In this document: positions 1-5,785 of the stretch, one piece after another
Numbering within the stretch: position 1 is the stretch's first letter
How the letters are laid out: each line of letters begins with the position of its first letter
Assembly: GCA_963742955.1 (NCBI GenBank)
Contig: CAVUOA010000022.1
Span: 1-15,465 of the forward strand
DNA length: 15,465 nucleotides
Source: CAVUOA01 sp963742955
GTDB lineage: Bacteria; Bacteroidota; Ignavibacteria; Tepidaquicellales; OLB5
Direction of reading: 5' to 3'
The notes under the pieces: generated by a model
Databases searched by the model: none
What the model saw: only the letters and a program-made list of their open reading frames with translations
Told to the model about the DNA's origin: nothing
Translations under genes and position numbers: made by a program

Positions 1-11
1 AAAACTAAAGT

Positions 12-33
12 CTCCGGTTATAGTTGACCGGAG
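12..33 (+). other. Short stem-loop near the window start
   Basis: A perfect 7-bp inverted repeat, CTCCGGT (12-18) with ACCGGAG (27-33), encloses an 8-nt loop. No T-run follows, only GTTCCCCC, so a Rho-independent terminator is not well supported. It could be the 3' hairpin of a gene lying upstream of the window. Confidence 0.3.
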
Positions 34-498
34 GTTCCCCCGATTCCTCAGGACCATCCCGTCATTATTTCCCTGCCAAATTAAATTTCTTTTAGCTCTT
101 TGTAATTACTGCAATGAAGTTTACAGATGGGCTTGCAAAATGGCAAGATTTAAGTCAGGAAACAAAGTATAAGATATTCAAGAGAAGATGGAACAATGAA
201 TGATTTTTTTTCAGTTAATGGCTGAATGTTTATGAACTGTTTCTGAGGAGAAAATCTAGTGAAAGACTTCAAAATAATTTTTTAAGGTGGGTAGATTTTC
301 TTTTGAAAAATTTAATAAATGTTATTCTTTTTTTGTAAAATTACAAAGTAGATTTCTTTACCACTCTCCTCAGATCACCGATTCCATAACAACCACCCCA
401 TTCCGTTAGTATTCTCCATTTGTATCAGTATATGATATTCATAAGGTATCCAAATGAATTAGATTTAGAGTAAAGTAAATGAAAAGGAGAAATATCAA
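34..498. other. Non-coding stretch upstream of the protease gene
   Basis: No gene can be supported here. The only methionine-started reading frame of note is 114-203 (29 codons, starting MKFTDGLAKWQDL). It has no ribosome binding site and no recognisable family, and could equally be chance or the tail of a decayed gene. The stretch is AT-rich with T-runs around 205 and 325. It presumably carries the promoter of the protease gene, but no promoter match is convincing. Confidence 0.4.
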
Positions 499-501
499 AT
501 G
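481..501 (+). promoter_or_regulatory. Strong ribosome binding site and ATG for the protease signal peptide
   Basis: AAAAGGAGA (482-490) sits 8 nt before an ATG at 499. It is the best Shine-Dalgarno match in the window and argues that 499, not the TTG at 569, is the authentic start of the protease gene. The frame opened here encodes a signal-peptide-like sequence and then stops at 640-642. Confidence 0.6.
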
Positions 502-642
502 TACTCAAGAAAAACACACAATCAGAAGCAAGGTTTACCTTCCGGAATCCTGATCTATATTACGTTTCTTGCATCTATTTTCATGTCCTTATTCCCAATA
601 TCTGAAAGTCATCTATATCGCTCAGCAACTGAGCCCAGATGA
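499..642 (+). pseudogene. Signal peptide fragment of the protease, out of frame with the rest
   Basis: A 47-codon frame starts at an ATG with a good ribosome binding site. It begins MYSRKTHNQKQG, a polar basic n-region, followed by a hydrophobic stretch at residues 16-34 (ILIYITFLASIFMSLFPIS). This looks like a secretory signal peptide or N-terminal membrane anchor. The frame then reads nonsense and ends at TGA 640. The neighbouring frame takes over with IAQQLSPDEIYKK, where A|QQ would be a typical mature N-terminus in this phylum. A shift of +1 somewhere around 603-625 (one extra base) would join both parts into a protein of about 600 aa. Whether the shift is a genuine mutation, a sequencing error or recoding cannot be told from sequence alone. 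Confidence 0.6.
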
Positions 643-2308
643 AATCTACAAAAAGGTCAATAAATCGGTTTTATTTTGTACTTCCTATGACCATGGTGGG
701 TATATTACAGGTTGGGGAAGCGCTGTGGTTATCAATTCTGAAGGTGTAGTCTATACCTGCTTTCATTTATTTAACAATGCTGAGAAGTTAGTTCTTGAAA
801 AGGATGGAGTTAAATTCAATGATGTGAAAATTATCGGAGCAGATCCGGAAAGAGATATTTTAATACTTAAGATTGAATCCGGAAACTATCCCGACTTGAC
901 CATTGGTAACAGCGATTCACTTAACATAGGGGAAAGTGTTTATGCTCTCGGAAACCCTGAATCTTATAAAAATACATTTTCTGAGGGTATAATTAGTGCT
1001 TTCAGAGATGATAATGACGATGTGCAAAGTAAGAAAATTCAGTACACGGCCAGTATCTCACACGGCAGCTCCGGAGGGGCTTTATTTGATTCAAAAGGGC
1101 AATTAATTGGAATAACACATCAATTAGATAAACGCGGGCAAAATATTAACTTTGCTATCCCGGTCAATTACTTCAAGGATGCAGATATCGTCAACTATAA
1201 TGACACAAATCAGGTAAATGCAATTACTTCATATTGTAAAGGTTATAGCGGGTATATATCAGGGGGATATTTCAAAGCAAATGAATTTTTTAATGAATAT
1301 ATGGAGATGTTTCCGGGAAATAATGAAGCCAAACTTCAATCCGGAGAGAACTATATGGCAAGAGGACAATATGATTCGGCTATTGCGCGATTCAATGAAG
1401 TCATATTAAAGGACACACTCAATAAATACGCTTACAAATTAAGAGGTGATGCCTGCTCATATAATCATGATACCGTTGAGGCTATTGATGATTACAGCAA
1501 AGCCATTGAATTGGACAGTAATTACTACTCTGCCTGGATAGGAAGAGCATTTTATAACCAATACTTCTTGAAAAAATATGACAAAGCGATTAAAGATTAC
1601 AACATGGCAATTGAACTGAAACCGGAATATAATTTTTTACTGAAATGGAGAGGTGAAGTATACCTGCAGATGGGAGATACTGACAAGGCTTATAATGACC
1701 TGATCTATTCCATAAATCCTGACATTGACATTGCCGGAACCTGCTACGATAGAGGAATATTATTTTCACGAATTGACAGAAGCGAAGAAGCAATATCCGA
1801 TTTTACGAGTGCTATTAAGCTGGACCCATATAACAGCAATTATTATTTTAGCCGGGGAATTGAATATTCAAAAAAATCTGATTTTATAAATGCTATATCA
1901 GACTATAAAGAAGCCATTAAATTTCAATCTATTAACGCTGATGCACTTAACAATCTGGCTTACTGTCACCTTAACCTAAATGAATATGAGGACGCTGAAA
2001 GGAACTTCAAGAGAGCTTTATATTTTGATAAATATCATTTTGATTCGTATTTAGGATTGGCTATGCTTTCACTTAAGAAAAATGAAAAGAAGGAATGCCT
2101 GAATTATCTCAAAAAAGCAGTTGAAATAGAACCTTTGATCAAGAAAGGTATAAAAGGAATCAAAAAACTTGAAAGTAAAGGTTATTTCTGGTCACGGGAA
2201 GAAAAGGAAATGTTGAACGAAATATTTAAAATGGCAGGCTATAAATACAAGGAGTACGAAGTTAATAAAAGTAATGGGAAACACAAAAAAGCGAAGAGAA
2301 GACAATGA
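569..2308 (+). CDS. Trypsin-like serine protease with C-terminal TPR repeats (HtrA/S1C-like catalytic domain)
   Basis: Residues 22-205 form a chymotrypsin-fold protease domain of the HtrA/DegP type. The catalytic triad is visible: His66 in VVYTCFHLF, Asp96 in DPERDILIL, and Ser168 in SHGSSGGALFD. The GNP and FAIPVNYF segments typical of S1C peptidases are also present. No PDZ domain follows. Instead, residues 250-525 carry about eight tetratricopeptide repeats (for example YDSAIARFNEVI, AIDDYSKAIELD, AIKDYNMAIELKP, AISDFTSAIKLDP, AISDYKEAIKF, AERNFKRALYFD). The C-terminus is short and basic. The TPRs likely bind partners or present substrates, and the protease is expected to act in the periplasm or at the membrane. 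The TTG at 569 is unlikely to be the real start, because a signal peptide with a strong ribosome binding site lies upstream in another frame (499-642). The domain call is firm; substrate and cellular role are unknown. Confidence 0.88.
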   Translation: MHLFSCPYSQYLKVIYIAQQLSPDEIYKKVNKSVLFCTSYDHGGYITGWGSAVVINSEGVVYTCFHLFNNAEKLVLEKDGVKFNDVKIIGADPERDILILKIESGNYPDLTIGNSDSLNIGESVYALGNPESYKNTFSEGIISAFRDDNDDVQSKKIQYTASISHGSSGGALFDSKGQLIGITHQLDKRGQNINFAIPVNYFKDADIVNYNDTNQVNAITSYCKGYSGYISGGYFKANEFFNEYMEMFPGNNEAKLQSGENYMARGQYDSAIARFNEVILKDTLNKYAYKLRGDACSYNHDTVEAIDDYSKAIELDSNYYSAWIGRAFYNQYFLKKYDKAIKDYNMAIELKPEYNFLLKWRGEVYLQMGDTDKAYNDLIYSINPDIDIAGTCYDRGILFSRIDRSEEAISDFTSAIKLDPYNSNYYFSRGIEYSKKSDFINAISDYKEAIKFQSINADALNNLAYCHLNLNEYEDAERNFKRALYFDKYHFDSYLGLAMLSLKKNEKKECLNYLKKAVEIEPLIKKGIKGIKKLESKGYFWSREEKEMLNEIFKMAGYKYKEYEVNKSNGKHKKAKRRQ

Positions 2309-3017
2309 TCAATTACAAAAAAAAGAATGTCCAAGTATTGCATGAAAATGGCTCAGCTGCAGTAAACAATTGAGCCATTGGATTAAGATATTTTTGAGCT
2401 AGTATGGATACGTGGGGAATTATCTTATTCTCTTTTTTTAGGTTTAGAAATATTTAACCAGCCGGTGCTCATCACCTGATATGATTCCGAAAGACAGTTT
2501 GCATTTTTAGATTTAATACTTAAAAGCACATTTTTTTATTCCCTCACAAGGGTTCTTATCAATAATACCCCACTAGGGGTTGTAGATAAAAGTCTTTGTT
2601 TAATCTCCGCAAACCCGGATTTTGAACCTATCCTGATAAATGATTATTCCAAACTAAATATATGGGAGTAGTCATTTATTCGATCCATAAGATTTCCAGG
2701 GGGTAAAAATCCGAAAGGTTCTAAAATTGGTTATCAGGAGTTTAATAATTGTTCGATAATTATTCAATTTATCCAAGCTCCCATCTGTTTAATCAGGATG
2801 TTTCTTAAACAAAATGTTCCATTATCTAGATTAAAGTCTTAGCCAACTCTCCCAAGTGTGTCGTTTTTAGGATGATTTAGTGCAAAAATGATTAAACATT
2901 GGACCTATGAGATTCTGTAAATTTGGTAAAAGTAGCATATTAATATCATGCCTTGATACTTAGTTTCTTTAAAAATTAATTAAATTATTTACGAAAATTA
3001 TAGAAAGTGGTAAAAAA
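2309..3017. other. Long intergenic region with weak hairpins, no gene seen
   Basis: About 700 bases with no supportable gene on either strand. Visible structure: a 9-bp inverted repeat AATGGCTCA/TGAGCCATT at 2347-2379 (15-nt loop), just after the protease gene and so possibly its transcription end, though the T-rich tract is about 10 nt away; a CCCC/GGGG hairpin around 2569-2580 set inside an imperfect TTATC...GATAA pair; and AATAATT/AATTATT at 2744-2764. The AT-rich end (2940-3010) probably holds the promoter of the next gene. The length of this spacer fits the edge of an inserted segment. Confidence 0.4.
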
Positions 3018-3968
3018 ATGGAAAAGCAAGATTTAGCCTTAAAAGACATAATTTTTCCAATTTCTAAAGCTCCAGTGTTCGCGATGATTAAAGGAAAAAC
3101 AGATAAATATATACGTATTCCGGGTAAAGAATCATTAATTAATTCGGTTTCAAATAACCCTCTGTCTGTTGTATCAAATGATTATGAGTTAATAACTAAT
3201 GAACAAGCCTATGAATACGGCAAAAAATGTATGCAAACTCTCTTTGGAATGGAAGAAAACAGTAAAATTGACTTATTCAATATCATTGCGCCCAAATCTT
3301 TGAGCTTTTGCCATATTGATCTATTCGCGAACAAAAGCGAGTTCAAATTTCATACCATAGAAGAGTATAAACCATTTGTAAGAGTAACCAATAGTTACAA
3401 TGCTATGTTCAGATTATCATTTGATGTTGGCTTCTGCAGGTCAATATGTAAAAATGGTGTAATCTTCGGTGAGGAGTCAATAAAATTCAAATTCAGCCAT
3501 ACAAGGAATTTTAAGAAGGAGATAAATTTTGAAGTTCATAAGGACGGGTTTGAGATATTATTGAATAAGTTCAAATGTGATATAGATGTATTATTGAACC
3601 ACATATTGCCAAAGGAATATATATTTCCAATGTTCTGTAAAGCATTGAGTCTCAACATAGATATGGATAGCGCGATTGAAGAGGTGAATATCAAGAAATT
3701 AGAAAATTTAAATAAGACTAAGAAATTTGTTGATGGTTTATTCTCAAAATATATGGGTCAGATTGGTGATAACTACTATGCATTATACAATACACTTACT
3801 GAAGCAGCAACATTCGGATTTGAAGATGAAAACTTATATGTAACGAGAGTGAACAGCCGGCAAAAGAGAGCAGGGGCATGGCTCTCAGAAATTTCAGGTT
3901 TGCTGAGAACTGGGGAAGTTGATTATGAATCTTATTTAGAAGACTATTTAAAACTATTACGCAATTAA
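3018..3968 (+). CDS. DUF932-like protein (phage/plasmid-associated family)
   Basis: The 316-aa protein has no signal peptide or membrane segment and is expected to be cytoplasmic. The core FVRVTNSYNAMFRLSFDVGFC (residues 120-140), then RSICKNGVIFG (141-151) and a following HTRNF (161-165), resembles the 'N-S-[YH]-[DN]-G...R.VC.N' block of DUF932 proteins. The C-terminal YYALYNTLTEAATF (253-266) matches the 'N..N..Te...' block near the end of that family. DUF932 members occur on phages, plasmids and integrative elements, often near antirestriction or recombination genes, and their biochemical role is unsettled. The start at ATG 3018 has only an A-rich leader, normal for this phylum. Three small membrane-protein genes follow on the same strand and a recombinase fragment converges on them, so a mobile-element origin is likely. 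The family assignment is from motif memory, not from a search. Confidence 0.65.
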   Translation: MEKQDLALKDIIFPISKAPVFAMIKGKTDKYIRIPGKESLINSVSNNPLSVVSNDYELITNEQAYEYGKKCMQTLFGMEENSKIDLFNIIAPKSLSFCHIDLFANKSEFKFHTIEEYKPFVRVTNSYNAMFRLSFDVGFCRSICKNGVIFGEESIKFKFSHTRNFKKEINFEVHKDGFEILLNKFKCDIDVLLNHILPKEYIFPMFCKALSLNIDMDSAIEEVNIKKLENLNKTKKFVDGLFSKYMGQIGDNYYALYNTLTEAATFGFEDENLYVTRVNSRQKRAGAWLSEISGLLRTGEVDYESYLEDYLKLLRN

Positions 3969-4006
3969 AACACAGTTACTAAATTCTTTAATTTATTTAT
4001 AAAACA

Positions 4007-4225
4007 ATGGAACAATTAATCTATTACATATTCGGTGCCTGTGTTACTATTCTGTTATGGCTTGGTGATTTAACAGGACTCGGTTATATGGGAATAAATG
4101 TTTTGATTTTCTGTGTAATCTGGCCGATATTTACTATATGGCTTATTTGGCTGGTTTTTAAACAAAGGAAAGTGATTAATAAATTAAGATCCGAATCTCG
4201 ATTTGAAATAAACAAATCAGTTTGA
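4007..4225 (+). CDS. Small two-helix membrane protein with basic C-terminal tail
   Basis: The 72-aa product has two hydrophobic segments, residues 5-25 and 28-51. The second is rich in Trp and Ile, ends WLIWLVF, and is followed by the strongly basic tail KQRKVINKLRSESR. By the positive-inside rule the C-terminus, and hence the N-terminus, would face the cytoplasm, making a hairpin in the inner membrane. It starts 38 nt after the DUF932-like gene on the same strand, with the A-rich leader AAAACA before ATG, so co-transcription is plausible. No family is recognised. The antisense frame covering 4084-4308 is less plausible because it shows no such organised hydrophobicity. Confidence 0.6.
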   Translation: MEQLIYYIFGACVTILLWLGDLTGLGYMGINVLIFCVIWPIFTIWLIWLVFKQRKVINKLRSESRFEINKSV

Positions 4226-4315
4226 GACGAAGCGGAGTTTGAATTAATTTTACCCGGTTTCGTGTAAAATAATTTGTAAAACTCAATATTATATTTTACA
4301 GCAAACAATACAGCT

Positions 4316-4438
4316 ATGAGAATAACATTAATTATAATCGGAATTTTTTTTTATGCAGCCTTCTTTTTCTACATTCTTCCTCTGACAATTATAATAGGCT
4401 TAGCTATACTGGGAATACCCTTTATTAAATATCCTTAA
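4316..4438 (+). CDS. Very small membrane protein (40 aa)
   Basis: ATG at 4316 to TAA at 4436 encodes 40 residues that are almost entirely hydrophobic: MRITLIIIGIFFYAAFFFYI, then a Pro at 22 and a second hydrophobic run LTIIIGLAILGIP, ending FIKYP. It is either one long bent membrane helix or two short ones around the Pro, with a single Arg at the N-terminus and a Lys at the end. It lies between two other mini membrane-protein genes on the same strand. Such a composition rarely arises over a full start-to-stop frame by chance, although AT-rich DNA does favour Phe/Ile/Leu codons. No homologue is recognised. Confidence 0.45.
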   Translation: MRITLIIIGIFFYAAFFFYILPLTIIIGLAILGIPFIKYP

Positions 4439-4485
4439 TTATATCGAAAATTTCAGAATGTTATATAATTTTAAAATTTAAGACA

Positions 4486-4611
4486 ATGAAAAAATTCTTT
4501 AAAATCTTTATTCCTGTTTTCTTTATTATAATTATTTCTCTCCTGATTCATTTTACTGTTTTTACTTTGTGGTTTGTGTATAATTTCGGCTATCTTATAG
4601 AACCAAATTAA
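4486..4611 (+). CDS. Very small single-pass membrane protein (41 aa)
   Basis: ATG at 4486 to TAA at 4609 encodes 41 residues. The N-terminus is basic (MKKFFKIF), then one long hydrophobic segment covers residues 9-32 (IPVFFIIIISLLIHF and onward), then the short polar end YNFGYLIEPN. The layout is that of an N-in, C-out single-pass peptide or an uncleaved signal anchor. The gene follows the 40-aa gene by 47 nt with an A-rich leader (TTTAAGACA) before the start. Its stop codon overlaps that of the convergent recombinase fragment by a few bases. It is the third small hydrophobic frame in a row, which makes the set more credible than any one alone. Function is unknown. Confidence 0.45.
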   Translation: MKKFFKIFIPVFFIIIISLLIHFTVFTLWFVYNFGYLIEPN

Positions 4612-4988
4612 TCTGTGCTTTTCCTAAAGACTATTTCAACCAGCATGCGTTTGCATTCAGGAGGTTTAAATAATATAATGGTCATAATTGTTTGAAAAAT
4701 CATGAAATTCTTTGGATGTGACCTATACAGCGATGCGTCAGGACGACATTCGTATCTGAGAGTAGTGGCGGGGTCCTTATGGTCAAGAAGAACCTGCACT
4801 TCCTGTATTGTCATTCCCATTGAACTCATATCGGTAGCAAAATTCTTCCGAAATGTTTTTAAAGTGTAGTAATGATACTCATTGAAACCCAATTTTTTCT
4901 TAATTTTCCTAAAAGCAATCCCTATTGCATGCACAGTCATACCTAGAAATAAATATTCATTCTTATCTTTACTATTCAACAATTGCAA
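4608..4988 (-). pseudogene. Tyrosine recombinase/integrase, C-terminal catalytic fragment
   Basis: The 126-aa minus-strand frame contains the end of a phage-integrase catalytic domain: YTLKTFRKNFATDMSSMG (HxxR box, with Lys where His is usual and Arg retained), VQVLLDHKDPATT (the LLGH-like box, His present), and LRYE with the nucleophile-like Tyr. Complete enzymes of this family are about 300-400 aa. Here the core-binding domain and the first catalytic Arg box are missing, and an in-frame stop lies at 4995-4997 just upstream of the TTG at 4988. I could not find the missing half in other frames up to 5320. The residues after the Tyr (about 45 aa) do not look family-like. The fragment is therefore most likely a remnant of the integrase of a decayed mobile element. 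Confidence 0.7.
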
Positions 4989-5323
4989 TTCAATTTAAGA
5001 AAATTCTCGAGCCTGTGATATATTAGTTCCGGGAACGATCATACGGGAGTGTACTTTTATAAATTGACAACCTGGAATTACTCCGAAATCAGGAAGATGG
5101 TTTTAATTAAATAGCAAGCACAGTTTTTACAATGCATCTTAGCCCCTGATTACTGCTTATTGTCTTTTAAAACAGGGATTTTTTTATGCGACTTTTAGTA
5201 TGTTGGGATCTAACGTTTTCAGTTAGAGAAATGGATTTTATATGGACATAATTTAATCTATATTTTAAATGAGATTTTCTTAATTGTCAAAACATTTACC
5301 ACCGTAAATGGTGGGTAGAAATA
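4989..5323. other. Intergenic region between integrase remnant and decayed T9SS gene
   Basis: No gene is visible on either strand; short frames such as 5186-5251 lack support. Noted structure: the 11-nt palindrome GTTCCGGGAAC (5026-5036); a CCCTG/CAGGG pair with a long loop ending in a T-run near 5180, which is a weak terminator at best; and an inverted repeat CATTTAC/GTAAATG at 5293-5310. In an intact element the missing integrase N-terminus would be expected here. Confidence 0.35.
5293..5310 (+). repeat. Inverted repeat CATTTAC-CACC-GTAAATG
   Basis: Perfect 7-bp arms with a 4-nt loop, 14 nt before the ATG of the decayed frame at 5324. The overlapping TACCACC and GGTGGGTA can form an alternative pairing. 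It could be a leader hairpin or operator; no function can be assigned. Confidence 0.3.
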
Positions 5324-5599
5324 ATGGAATTTTCATTTTCTATTCCGGTTTTGGCTCAAATCAATTCAGCATCTGTAGCTCTGATGAGCGGGCAACAATC
5401 GGATGCGGCATCAAAACAGCATTTCTTTTATTCAATTTATTGTATTCTCATTAGCGGTTCGCAGGCAGCAGTTAATTACTGTTGCAGCCCGGCTCATATG
5501 AGGTTGATTGGGATGTTCCAATTACCCCAGCGGGTGTATTGTTATTAATTAACAACAAACGATTTTTCCGAAACTAAAATGATGGTTTTGATTAAATAA
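5324..5599 (+). pseudogene. Decayed T9SS C-terminal sorting domain
   Basis: The open frame 5324-5548 (74 codons) looks meaningless until the frames are joined. Frame 2 gives SIYCILISGSQAAVN (5426-5470), like the 'YDILG...' strand of T9SS sorting domains. Frame 1 from 5476 gives LLLQPGSYEVDWD, matching the conserved '.L.PGSYEVDWD'. Frame 3 from 5517 gives SNYPSG. Frame 2 from 5534 gives VYCY, a stop at 5546 where Lys is usual, then LTTNDFSETKMMVLIK and a stop at 5597. Together they spell the standard ending of such a domain, with at least two single-base losses and one AAA-to-TAA change. The 5' part (5324-5425) is not recognisable. It is a dead gene end, not a functional small protein, and shows that another secreted protein once stood directly upstream of the giant gene. 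Confidence 0.7.
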
Positions 5600-5677
5600 T
5601 TTTTATGAAAAATATTATAGCAGTAGTTTATTATTGTTATTCTGCGGCTTCGTTATTAAAAAATGATTATCTCATTT

Positions 5678-5708
5678 CGCCTGTATTTATTTAATGCAGG
5701 CGTTTTTT
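5678..5708 (+). terminator. Rho-independent terminator
   Basis: A 10-bp stem, CGCCTGTATT (5678-5687) with AATGCAGGCG (5693-5702) including one T-G pair, has a 5-nt loop and is followed directly by six T (5703-5708). It would have ended transcription of the decayed T9SS gene and now insulates the giant gene from upstream transcription. Confidence 0.8.
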
Positions 5709-5785
5709 ATTGTTATATGTTAAAATTTAAGTTTTTGTTCGAAGTTAAGGATATTTTATTCTTGACGAAATAAATATTAAACTTT

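Noticed and set aside
114..203. 29-codon plus-strand frame near the window start
   Set aside because: No ribosome binding site, no recognisable motif, very short.
1590..1793. Minus-strand 67-codon frame inside the protease-TPR gene
   Set aside because: Lies wholly inside a clear TPR coding region and has no recognisable motif.
4084..4308. Minus-strand 74-codon frame opposite the 72-aa membrane protein
   Set aside because: The plus-strand frame has two well-formed membrane segments and fits the gene series; the minus frame shows no organised feature.
5605..5694. 29-codon frame MKNIIAVVYYCYSAASLL.. resembling a signal peptide
   Set aside because: It runs into the stem of a strong terminator (5678-5708) and stops there, so a chance frame is more likely, although a remnant secreted-protein start cannot be excluded.
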